Position numbers and translations under genes: made by a program
In this document: positions 29,050-36,752 of the stretch, piece by piece
How positions within the stretch are numbered: position 1 is the stretch's first letter
Layout: each line of letters starts with the position of its first letter
Source: Prevotella sp. ne3005
Lineage (GTDB): Bacteria; Bacteroidota; Bacteroidia; Bacteroidales; Bacteroidaceae
Assembly (NCBI RefSeq): GCF_900110085.1
Contig: NZ_FOCK01000001.1
Coordinates: forward strand, 372,001-436,000
Reading direction: 5' to 3'
DNA: 64,000 nucleotides
Notes under the pieces: model-generated
What the model was told of the DNA's origin: nothing
The model's input: only the letters and a program-made list of their open reading frames with translations
Database searches by the model: none

Positions 29050-30189
29050 TCATCCGAGAGAGTTATTATATTCCTTATACCACTCCGCAAACTTCCTTAA
29101 TCCCTCCCTCAACGTTATCTTGGGTGTAAACCCGAAATCACGCTCAAGAGCAGTGGCATCGGCATACGTCGTTGGCACATCTCCTGGCTGCATGGGAACC
29201 AGTTCCTTGTGGGCCTCAAAGTCGAAATCTGAGGGAAGGACACCGGCACGAACCAGTTCTTCCTGCAGGATATTCACAAAATCCAACAAATTCTCTGGCT
29301 GACCACCACCAATATTATAGATTGCATACGGCGGAATCGGCAGGCCGTCTTCTCCTTTCTTACGTTCAGGAGCGCCCTGCATCACGCGCACGATACCCTC
29401 CACAATGTCATCCACGTAGGTAAAATCGCGTCTGCAGTTGCCATAGTTAAAGATCTTGATAGTCTCACCCTTCAGCAACTTATTCGTAAAGCCAAAATAA
29501 GCCATATCAGGACGACCTGCAGGGCCATATACCGTAAAGAATCGTAAGCCCGTGGTAGGGATATCATACAGTTTCGAATAACAATGCGCAAACAGCTCGT
29601 TGCTCTTCTTCGTAGCTGCATACAGCGATACAGGATTATCCACGCGGTCATCCGTCGAGAACGGCACTTTCTTGTTGCCACCATAAACTGAGCTGGACGA
29701 AGCGTAAACAAGGTGTTGCACCCCTCGATATGGTTGAGATTTCTCCACGTTGGTCGAAATGACACTATCCCCTTTGTCATCTCGAGCGTAGTCGAGAGAT
29801 CTCCTACACGCCTCGAGAATATTATAGAATCCCATCATATTGCTCATGATATACGCATCCGGATTCTCAATCGAATACCTTACACCAGCCTGTGCAGCCA
29901 GATTCACCACCACATCAAACTGATACTCCGCAAAGAGCTTATCTATCAATGCCTTGTCAGCGATATCACCTTTTACAAAGAAATATTTAATCCCCGCAGG
30001 CACCACCCTCTCCAATTCCTTGAGTCGATACTCCTTCAGCGACACGTCATAATAGGAATTCATATTGTCTATATTGACAATTGTCGTTCCCTTCGTATCA
30101 GCAATCAGTCTCTTTATCAAGTTTGAGCCTATAAATCCAGCTCCTCCAGTCACCAATATGGTCTTATTGTCTAAATTTACTTTTTCCAT
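29050..30189 (-). CDS. UDP-glucuronate 4-epimerase-like SDR (CapI/GalE family)
   Basis: 379 residues, longer than the usual 335-355. GGAGFIGSNL near residue 15, NMNSYYDVSLKEYRL as in CapI, VYASSSSVYG, and the catalytic YAATKKSNE. Predicted to convert UDP-glucuronate to UDP-galacturonate or a related sugar. Residues about 126-150 (between NILEAC and YRGVQHLVYASSS) are an in-frame palindromic repeat read as RRSLDYARDDKGDS and ISTNVEKSQP, which explains the extra length. It is the first gene of a likely three- or five-gene minus-strand group running to 23.6 kb. Confidence 0.9.
   Translation of the reverse strand: MEKVNLDNKTILVTGGAGFIGSNLIKRLIADTKGTTIVNIDNMNSYYDVSLKEYRLKELERVVPAGIKYFFVKGDIADKALIDKLFAEYQFDVVVNLAAQAGVRYSIENPDAYIMSNMMGFYNILEACRRSLDYARDDKGDSVISTNVEKSQPYRGVQHLVYASSSSVYGGNKKVPFSTDDRVDNPVSLYAATKKSNELFAHCYSKLYDIPTTGLRFFTVYGPAGRPDMAYFGFTNKLLKGETIKIFNYGNCRRDFTYVDDIVEGIVRVMQGAPERKKGEDGLPIPPYAIYNIGGGQPENLLDFVNILQEELVRAGVLPSDFDFEAHKELVPMQPGDVPTTYADATALERDFGFTPKITLREGLRKFAEWYKEYNNSLG
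29742..29815. repeat. complete palindromic repeat inside the epimerase gene
   Basis: Outer arms GAGATTTCT / AGAGATCTC and inner arms TCGAAATGACA / TGTCATCTCGA face each other, giving an imperfect 70-bp palindrome that stays open in the gene frame. Confidence 0.85.
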
Positions 30190-30309
30190 TATATAATTAG
30201 TTTTTAAATCTTTAATAATATATCATCCCCCTTTGAAGGGAACCCTGCATTATAGCCGCCCCTTAGCAAGGGGCTCTAAATCTCGGAGCGAGCGAGAAAA
30301 TGAATAAAA

Positions 30310-31044
30310 TTATCCAAACCTCCGTTTGGCCTCCTCATAGGTGTCGATTGACCCAATATCAAATCGACCACCTGTCATTCTCCAGGCATGGAGAACCGTA
30401 TTCTCAACCATATAATGGGCGAGATTCCCCGGAGCATCCTTCCCACACCCATTCTCGACAGAATGCCTGACGAGATCAAGATCCTTCTTCAGATAGATAT
30501 AGAATGGCGGTACAGCCCAATGGCTCTTCGGCACTTGTGGTTTCTCCTCCATCCCCAGCACCCGATAATTCTCATCCAACTCTACGACACCCGTCCTCTG
30601 CAACTTCTCAATCGAAGGCTGCTCATGACACATGATGCAGCTCGTTCCCTTCTCCCGAGCAAAATCCACAAACTCCTGGAACGAGAAAAACAGCAGATTA
30701 TCTGCTGCCACAACCAACAAATCATCATCGATGTGCAATTTATCCATTGCGAACAGCAAATCACACACTGCCCCCAGTCGCGTCTCATTCGTCTCCGTCC
30801 CATCATCCACAATGGTAATGGGCTTCTTCAATCTTCCATCTTCAATCTTCCATTTATCGAAAATGGGAGCGAAGCGATGATTTGAGATAATAATATGTTC
30901 ATCCACATCATCAATCTTATCAATGTCGTCTAACATCCTTCCCAAGATAGTACTCTCCCCTATCTTCAGCAACGGTTTAGGGAAATTCTTTGTCAGTTCC
31001 CCAAGTCTGGTTGCATATCCAGCAGCAATAACTATATTCTTCAT
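30310..31044 (-). CDS. sugar-phosphate nucleotidyltransferase
   Basis: 244 residues. N-terminal IAAGYATRLGELTKNFPKPLL is the GxGxRL-type nucleotide-binding loop, with DDGTETNETRLGA and ADNLLFF further on and GRFDIGSIDTYEEA at the C-terminus. It makes an NDP-sugar from a sugar 1-phosphate. The kinase encoded just upstream (31244-32428) could supply the sugar 1-phosphate, making a salvage pair. Residues 64-73 (KWKIEDGRLK) are encoded by a TTCAATCTTCCA repeat. Confidence 0.88.
   Translation of the reverse strand: MKNIVIAAGYATRLGELTKNFPKPLLKIGESTILGRMLDDIDKIDDVDEHIIISNHRFAPIFDKWKIEDGRLKKPITIVDDGTETNETRLGAVCDLLFAMDKLHIDDDLLVVAADNLLFFSFQEFVDFAREKGTSCIMCHEQPSIEKLQRTGVVELDENYRVLGMEEKPQVPKSHWAVPPFYIYLKKDLDLVRHSVENGCGKDAPGNLAHYMVENTVLHAWRMTGGRFDIGSIDTYEEAKRRFG
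30826..30855. repeat. TTCAATCTTCCATC repeat inside the nucleotidyltransferase gene
   Basis: Two and a half 10-bp units CTTCAATCTTCCAT in frame; the same family sits between genes at 13.8 and 18.7 kb. Confidence 0.7.
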
Positions 31045-31065
31045 AAACTTCTATTATTCATAAAA

Positions 31066-31232
31066 CAATCATCGCTCGCCCTTTAGGGCACAGGCTTTGC
31101 GAGCGATACCAAAACCTTGACGAAGGGCGGTCTCTGCCCGAAGTCAATTGCATCCTTCCCTTGGGGGAAGGCCTTGGTGGGGGGAATGTCTCTTTTCGTT
31201 CTTTTCTCTGCGCCAGAGAAAAGGACATAACC
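31066..31232. repeat. repeat families F and E between two sugar genes
   Basis: 31066-31115 matches the element at 23364 (GGGCACAGGCTTTGCGAGCG shared with small changes). 31137-31232 matches those at 23.2 and 40.9 kb, with GGAAGGCCTTGG and the TTTTCTCTGCGCCAGAGAAAA hairpin. No gene is seen in this spacer. Confidence 0.7.
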
Positions 31233-31243
31233 TTCCTATCGCT

Positions 31244-32428
31244 TCATACGAAGCGAGCTCCATCATCACTCTTACAGAAATACACCTTAAACGAGTTCTT
31301 ATACTGCGGGAACTGCTCCAAGTACTTTTCTGTTATTTCTTTCTCTATCTGCTCCTTCTTTGCTGGATCAACGAGGGCTATGCATGCCCCTTTGAATCCA
31401 GCACCGCTAAACCTGCCTCCATAGATGCCATCCGTAGTGAGCATAGCATTATAAATAGCAATCAATTCCGGACTTCCACACTCATAATTATGTATAGAAC
31501 TCTCACATGAAGCCTTAGACAGGCTGCCAAACCACTCCAGATTTCCTGTTTCCCAAGCAGTGATACCTTCTCTCACACGCTTATGCTCTGAGAAAAAATG
31601 CTCCGCTCTGCGTGCAAACCTCGGCGGCATCTTGTCACGATGAATCTTAAACATATTCTCGCTCACATCCCTCAAGAAGGTCTTATTCTGCTCCTTTAGT
31701 GGTATATTCTCGTACGCCTGCACCAACCAAGCAGCAGTCTTACACTCAGCCACTCTCAGGTTATAGTCGCTGCCCATCAGGCTACGGGTTAATCCTGAAA
31801 AGAAGATTCCGAGTTCAAAGTCTGGCATGTTGGCAGCCTTGGGTATCAGTCGATACTCATTACTCTCACAATCCAGCATCAGCAGATGGTCTTTCTTACC
31901 CAATGCGATACAAGCCTGGTCAAGCATGCCGTTGTTCAGCCCGATATACTCACGTTCAGCCTCCGAAGCAATCTTCATCACCTCAAAAGCCTCCAGCTGT
32001 ATGCCATTTGCTTTGGCGAACGCCATCACATAGGCTATCAACACAGCTGCGCTACTACTGAGACCGCCCACGGGAATGGAGCCTTTGATGGTTCCTGTAA
32101 TACCCTTCTGGAGCTTGAAGCGCTTTTGCAGGGCAAACTTGGCACCACGTGCATAATCGCCCCAGTCGCCCTGCTTTACCAGTGCCGGTGTAGCAATATC
32201 AAACTCCACCACTCCATCAAACGTCTGGCTCTCCAAATGCACATGGCTTTCCAGATAATTTTCAATTTTCCATTTTCCATTTTCAATTTGTGAACTTCCA
32301 TTCACATTGAACCACAAGTCCACGCCTTTATCAATCGCAAATCCCGTCACCAGTCCATGCTGGTGATCCACATGTGCCCCCAATGGACACACGCGGTACG
32401 GGCTAAAAATATGATACTGATACTCCAT
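31244..32428 (-). CDS. GHMP-superfamily sugar kinase (galactokinase-like)
   Basis: 394 residues from the ATG at 32428 (MEYQYHIFSPYR). Upstream in-frame codons lie beyond the promoter and are excluded. GHMP motifs are PYRVCPLGAHVDHQHG near residue 10, IPVGGLSSSAAV and GAGFKGACIALV. It phosphorylates a hexose at C1, plausibly galactose or a related sugar, upstream of the nucleotidyltransferase. Residues 47-57 (QIENGKWKIEN) are encoded by a TTTTCAATTTTCCA repeat inserted between NVNGSS and YLESHVHLES. The promoter -7 is only 9 nt from the ATG, so the mRNA is nearly leaderless. Confidence 0.88.
   Translation of the reverse strand: MEYQYHIFSPYRVCPLGAHVDHQHGLVTGFAIDKGVDLWFNVNGSSQIENGKWKIENYLESHVHLESQTFDGVVEFDIATPALVKQGDWGDYARGAKFALQKRFKLQKGITGTIKGSIPVGGLSSSAAVLIAYVMAFAKANGIQLEAFEVMKIASEAEREYIGLNNGMLDQACIALGKKDHLLMLDCESNEYRLIPKAANMPDFELGIFFSGLTRSLMGSDYNLRVAECKTAAWLVQAYENIPLKEQNKTFLRDVSENMFKIHRDKMPPRFARRAEHFFSEHKRVREGITAWETGNLEWFGSLSKASCESSIHNYECGSPELIAIYNAMLTTDGIYGGRFSGAGFKGACIALVDPAKKEQIEKEITEKYLEQFPQYKNSFKVYFCKSDDGARFV
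32259..32291. repeat. TTTTCAATTTTCCA repeat inside the sugar kinase gene
   Basis: Units TTTTCAATTTTCCATTTTCC in frame; the same family forms the linker of the outer-membrane protein at 36.0 kb. Confidence 0.8.
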
Positions 32429-32436
32429 ATTGCCTG

Positions 32437-32468
32437 CAAAGATAGTGTAATTCGAGCGAAATACCAAA
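32437..32468 (-). promoter_or_regulatory. promoter with conserved spacer, sugar kinase operon
   Basis: Minus strand: -33 TTTG at 32468-32465 and -7 TATCTTTG at 32444-32437, 20 nt apart, with spacer TTTCGCTCGAATTACAC. Confidence 0.85.
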
Positions 32469-32573
32469 TTTTAATATGAGTTTTTCCGAGAAGCAGCCTA
32501 TCTTCGACCAAATTTTTGGGGCGAAGGTAAATAAATTCTTTGTTAAAATGACAAGAGTTTGCAGAATAATTCC

Positions 32574-32581
32574 TAACTTTG
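32574..32581 (+). promoter_or_regulatory. -7 element for the aldolase/CMP-sugar cassette
   Basis: TAACTTTG on the plus strand, 77 nt before the ATG. No convincing -33 TTTG at the normal distance. Confidence 0.5.
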
Positions 32582-32658
32582 CAGGCGGTATGGAGGCTGA
32601 CACTCTTTAGACGAAATTTGGAAAAGACATTTATATTGGATTAAAATGTAAAACTGTC

Positions 32659-34194
32659 ATGGTAAAACTCTTAGACTGCACTCTCCGTGACGGAGGGTAT
32701 TATACAGATTGGGATTTTGATTCTAAGATAGTAGATGAATACATCTTAGCGATGAATCAATTGCCGATAGACTACCTTGAGGTGGGATATCGTAACAACC
32801 CGAGTAAGGAATATCTTGGCAAGTTTGCCTATACACCAGTTTCTGTATTGAAGCATCTTCGTGAGTTAAGCACAAAGAAACTGGCGGTCATGCTAAATGA
32901 GAAGAGTACCAAACCTGAAGACCTTCATATGCTGCTTGATTCCATGAAGGGGCTTGCAGATATGGTTCGAATAGCCATTGATCCAAAGAACTTTGATAGA
33001 GCAGTTGTACTGGCAAAGGTAATCAAGGCCATGGGATTTGAGGTCGGTTTCAATTGCATGTACATGAGCTGTTGGCTGACGGATTATCCTAACTTCTTGA
33101 AAAAGCTAAGCCAGATCAATGGTGTGGCCGACTTATTTTGTATGGTGGACAGTTTTGGTGGTATGACACCAAAGGAATTAACTACTATTATAAAAGAAGT
33201 GATGGCCAATACCACAGTTCCTATTGGTTTTCACGGCCACAACAACCTTCAACTGGGGCTTATTAATACGCTTACAGCTATTGATCTTGGGGTGGATTAT
33301 GTAGATTGTACCATTCTTGGCATGGGTCGTGGCGCAGGCAATCTGAACACAGAATTGCTACTCACAGTTTTAAATGCACATCAAGGTCTTGAGGTGGATT
33401 TAAATGTGCTGGGAGATGTCATTACTGCATTTACACCTCTTTATGAGAAATACAGATGGGGAACTCAACTTCCTTATATGATTTCCGGAGCAAACTCCAT
33501 ACCCCAGAAAGAGGTAATGGAATTGGTGACAAACCGTGTCTATTCATTCAATAGCATCGTTCGTGGTTTGCAGAATCGTAAGGACAAAGTGAAGGACAAT
33601 GCCAAATATCCTATACTGGAAGAGAAGAACTACGAGAATGTGATTATCTTTGGTGGTGGTCAGTCCCCAATAGAGCATTTGGATGGTATTATTGATTTCA
33701 TCAAACAAACGAAGAATATCGCTTTGGTATTTGCAACAGCTCGTCATGTAGGTAAATTTCTCAATATAGATGCGCCACAATATTATTGTCTCTTGGGCCG
33801 TGAGGCTAAGCGTCTGAAAGCTAATGTGAGTTCAGATCAGTTTAAGGCCACATGCGTATTGCATCCATATCCCAGAAAGTTAGGTACAGATGTGCCAGAA
33901 TACGCAGAGAAGGCAACTTACGAACTACCTAAGATTGAGTTTACAACGGAATTTCAGGATTCTTGCACAACCTTAGCTATCCAGACGGCTTTGAATATCT
34001 GCAAGGGCAACATCTATATTGTTGGATATGATGGTTATCTTGGCAGTGTATTGTCTGAGAAGGAAGTTGCTCTGACTAATGAAAACATGGCACTCTTTCA
34101 AGATTATGCGAATTATACAGGAAGGAAAATGAAGTCATTGACTCCTTCTTTGTATCCAGAACTTGAAGTTGAATCCATTTATCAGTTTATATAA
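32659..34194 (+). CDS. HMGL-like (DRE-TIM) aldolase fused to a second Rossmann-like domain
   Basis: 511 residues. Residues 1 to about 280 form a DRE-TIM barrel of the HMG-CoA lyase/hydroxy-oxovalerate aldolase type: LLDCTLRDGGYYTDW (R10, D11) and the metal-binding GFHGHNN (H192, H194). From about residue 325 a separate domain begins (NVIIFGGGQSP, FCVL-like YYCLLGREAKRL, IYIVGYDGYLG) that resembles DUF115-type folds, though I am not certain. The gene ends 3 bp before a CMP-sugar synthase gene. Inference: the enzyme makes or modifies a keto-deoxy sugar acid which its partner then activates. Lower GC and no internal repeats set it apart from neighbours. Confidence 0.82.
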   Translation: MVKLLDCTLRDGGYYTDWDFDSKIVDEYILAMNQLPIDYLEVGYRNNPSKEYLGKFAYTPVSVLKHLRELSTKKLAVMLNEKSTKPEDLHMLLDSMKGLADMVRIAIDPKNFDRAVVLAKVIKAMGFEVGFNCMYMSCWLTDYPNFLKKLSQINGVADLFCMVDSFGGMTPKELTTIIKEVMANTTVPIGFHGHNNLQLGLINTLTAIDLGVDYVDCTILGMGRGAGNLNTELLLTVLNAHQGLEVDLNVLGDVITAFTPLYEKYRWGTQLPYMISGANSIPQKEVMELVTNRVYSFNSIVRGLQNRKDKVKDNAKYPILEEKNYENVIIFGGGQSPIEHLDGIIDFIKQTKNIALVFATARHVGKFLNIDAPQYYCLLGREAKRLKANVSSDQFKATCVLHPYPRKLGTDVPEYAEKATYELPKIEFTTEFQDSCTTLAIQTALNICKGNIYIVGYDGYLGSVLSEKEVALTNENMALFQDYANYTGRKMKSLTPSLYPELEVESIYQFI

Positions 34195-34197
34195 CCG

Positions 34198-34896
34198 ATG
34201 AAAGAAAGAATATCATTCTTCTTGCCCACACGTAAGGGTAGTGAGCGCGTAAAGAATAAGAATACAAAGCCCTTTGCAGGCATTGAAGGTGGTTTGATGG
34301 AGAACAAAATCAAGCAGCTGGTGGAAACCAAAATGCTGGATGAAATCATTCTCTCTACCAATGATGAGACCTGCATGGCTATTGCAGAGAAATATGCCGT
34401 TAAAGACAGCAGAATAAAAATCATTCCACGCCCTGATGAGCTGTGCCTTAGTAGCACCAATCTTCAAGACTTGATTTGCTATGTTCCAACTATTACGGAT
34501 GCCGAGCACATCCTGTGGGGACACGTGACAACTCCTCTTGCTGGCGCAGACCAGTATGATGCAGGAATCCAGTTGTATTTGGACAATCTTCAGAACGGCT
34601 TTGATTCTTTGGTGGGTGTAACGGAGTTGAAGAACTTCCTGTTGAACAAAGAGGGTAAGTTGGTAAACAATACCACAGATATTCCTTGGCCTCGTACTCA
34701 GGACTTAGAGCCTCTTTATCCTATCAACCACACGATGTTCCTGGCGAAGCGTGAAGTGTATGTGGAGCAGAAGAACCGTTTAGGCAAAAAGATTCTACTT
34801 CATGTAATGGATGAACTCCATTCATTTGACATTGATTGGCCAGATGACTTTGTGATTGCAGAAATGATGTATAAGAACCTTTACGGGAACCTATAG
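34198..34896 (+). CDS. acylneuraminate cytidylyltransferase-like CMP-sugar synthase
   Basis: 232 residues. N-terminal FLPTRKGSERVKNKNTKPF is the CTP-binding loop of the NeuA/KdsB family, and the ILSTNDETC and PRPDELCLSSTNLQDL segments follow the family order. It would attach CMP to a ketose acid in the cytosol. It forms a two-gene plus-strand operon with the aldolase fusion. No neuB/neuC-like synthase is present in the window, so the substrate is probably not classical sialic acid. Its end overlaps the convergent outer-membrane protein gene by 16 bp. Confidence 0.88.
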   Translation: MKERISFFLPTRKGSERVKNKNTKPFAGIEGGLMENKIKQLVETKMLDEIILSTNDETCMAIAEKYAVKDSRIKIIPRPDELCLSSTNLQDLICYVPTITDAEHILWGHVTTPLAGADQYDAGIQLYLDNLQNGFDSLVGVTELKNFLLNKEGKLVNNTTDIPWPRTQDLEPLYPINHTMFLAKREVYVEQKNRLGKKILLHVMDELHSFDIDWPDDFVIAEMMYKNLYGNL

Positions 34897-36752
34897 ACCA
34901 CATCCACGGTATTCCCGCTGGTGCCAACGGCAACATGACTTCCTTTGCCCAGCAGTTTATCGCTCGCCCACCATGTCAGTTCTGCGGCACCAAAGCCAAG
35001 CGCAGCTCCAGCTACCACGTCATACCAGTGATGATGATCATTCACAACCCTTTCCACGCCTATGGCGGTAGCGGCGGCATAGCCGGCAATCGGAATCCAG
35101 ATACAGTCTTTCCTGAACTCCTTGTCTAACGACCTCGCTGCAGCAAAAGCCATCGAAGCATGTCCTGAGGGGAACGACTTATGATCCGAATGGTCCGGTC
35201 TTTCCTCATTCACCACTGCCTTCAGGACAGTCTTTCCGATATAGGCAACGCCTACCGAAGCGACGGTATTCACGGCAAAACGCGGCCAATTATGCCCCGT
35301 CAACGGCTGTAAATAAGCCTTCCGCTTCTCCTCCGCATCACGATAGAACATATTATGTCCGATGTCATATCTGACACCGAAGTCAATATCGAAAAATCCA
35401 TTTGTTCCTGCTGCCACCTCCATGCCAGTAGTGCTCACGCCCATGCCTTCGCTCGTGGTCACCTGATAGCCCAGCGCTCCGAACAGGCTCCATCGGTCAT
35501 TCAGCCGATACGTCTCTTCCAGGCCCAAGCCTCCCAGCGGAGATCCTGACCCCTCCACAAACTGCGTGATGATACCCATCCTCAAATAGGCCGACGTATG
35601 CCATTTCCGCTCCGGGTCATAGCCCGAAAACGCATTGGTCAGGTTCACCATCGCATCCAACGACACTGCTGCCAATCCGCCTTTCTTATAATTCTGCTTC
35701 GGATCGTCTACTGGCGAAACCCATTCCAGTCCATTGTTCGGAATCAGTCCATTATCCCACTGCACACGCACCTTCAGTCCATACTCCGGCGTGAACCATT
35801 TTCCCATAGCGCCATTCAGTCCGAACGTCAAGCCCTTGGGGATCACCTTCCCGAAATTACACCCGTAAGGATTCAGCAAGCTCATATCCAGGCCCGCCTG
35901 CACAAACCAGTTATCCCAAATCCCATTCGTCAGCACCGCGTGCTCATCCCCTTTTACCTTTTCGCTCGGCTTTGCCGCTTGGCTAGTCCTGGAATTTTCA
36001 ATTTTCAATTTTCCATTTTCAATTTTCTTTCGTCCCAGCTCAACCTGCGCTCCAATCCCAATCGTCAGGTATCCGTTGGAATTCGATCCCGTTCCGGTTC
36101 CTTCAACCTTCTCTGCCCCCACGAATCCACTACCGGTCATGATATAGGCAATATCCCCATACACGCTCCACCTGTCACTGATCCGATAAGTATTCAGCAG
36201 TCCGAGACCAGCATTCAGGGCACCCTTCGATACACCGAAATTATAATTCACACCAATCCTCGGATAAAGGCTCGCATTCCATTTCCTCTCCGGCCGATAG
36301 GTCCCGAAGAAATTATGCAGATTAAACAGGGCATCAGCATAAGCAGCGATATAGCCGCCTTTCTCCCGGTTCACCCCCGGTTGATAAAACGGGGCCAACC
36401 AGTTGGCGTGATCATTCTCCAACAGCGGCAACTTATTCTCCCAATTAAACTTCCCTCGGAGGCCCACCTGGTGAGAAAACCACTTACCTACTGCCAGATC
36501 CAGTCCGAACGACTTGCCATTGGGAAACACCTTCGAAAAATCATACCCATACGGATTCTGCAGCGTCATGTCCAGACCCACCTGAACAAACCAGTCCTTC
36601 CAGAACCCGTCAGCAACGATTACATTCTCTGAGGCGTTATAACCATTAACCTTGCCTCCTTCACCATCAACCGTTTCAAACACCTGTGCCTCTGCACAAA
36701 GACAACTTGCCACAAGGGCAACAAAAAATATCTTAATACGCATGCTCATCAT
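34881..36752 (-). CDS. outer-membrane beta-barrel protein with duplicated barrel region and PAP2 phosphatase domain
   Basis: About 623 residues. Signal peptide (MRIKIFFVALVASCLCAEA), then two similar regions of about 200 residues. The first begins ADGFWKDWFVQVGLDM, the second TNGIWDNWFVQAGLDM, each with GKWF, PERKW and TYRISDRWS/TYRLNDRWS repeats, predicting outer-membrane strands. The C-terminal 130 residues are a PAP2 acid phosphatase: KAVVNEERPDHSDHKSFPSGH and VERVVNDHHHWYDVVAG. The linker between the copies (about residues 241-267) is encoded by spacer repeats. The start codon overlaps the end of the sugar transferase gene, so it belongs to the polysaccharide operon. It might dephosphorylate lipid-linked or lipid A phosphates. 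Confidence 0.85.
   Translation of the reverse strand: MMSMRIKIFFVALVASCLCAEAQVFETVDGEGGKVNGYNASENVIVADGFWKDWFVQVGLDMTLQNPYGYDFSKVFPNGKSFGLDLAVGKWFSHQVGLRGKFNWENKLPLLENDHANWLAPFYQPGVNREKGGYIAAYADALFNLHNFFGTYRPERKWNASLYPRIGVNYNFGVSKGALNAGLGLLNTYRISDRWSVYGDIAYIMTGSGFVGAEKVEGTGTGSNSNGYLTIGIGAQVELGRKKIENGKLKIENSRTSQAAKPSEKVKGDEHAVLTNGIWDNWFVQAGLDMSLLNPYGCNFGKVIPKGLTFGLNGAMGKWFTPEYGLKVRVQWDNGLIPNNGLEWVSPVDDPKQNYKKGGLAAVSLDAMVNLTNAFSGYDPERKWHTSAYLRMGIITQFVEGSGSPLGGLGLEETYRLNDRWSLFGALGYQVTTSEGMGVSTTGMEVAAGTNGFFDIDFGVRYDIGHNMFYRDAEEKRKAYLQPLTGHNWPRFAVNTVASVGVAYIGKTVLKAVVNEERPDHSDHKSFPSGHASMAFAAARSLDKEFRKDCIWIPIAGYAAATAIGVERVVNDHHHWYDVVAGAALGFGAAELTWWASDKLLGKGSHVAVGTSGNTVDVVYRFP
35953..36032. repeat. 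composite repeat forming an inter-domain linker
   Basis: TTTTACCTTTTCGCTCGGC, TTTGCCGCTTGGC and TTTTCAATTTTCAATTTTCC units, the same as the intergenic blocks at 18.6-18.7 kb, are translated in frame as a polar linker (KKIENGKLKIEN ... AAKPSEKVKGDE). Confidence 0.85.
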
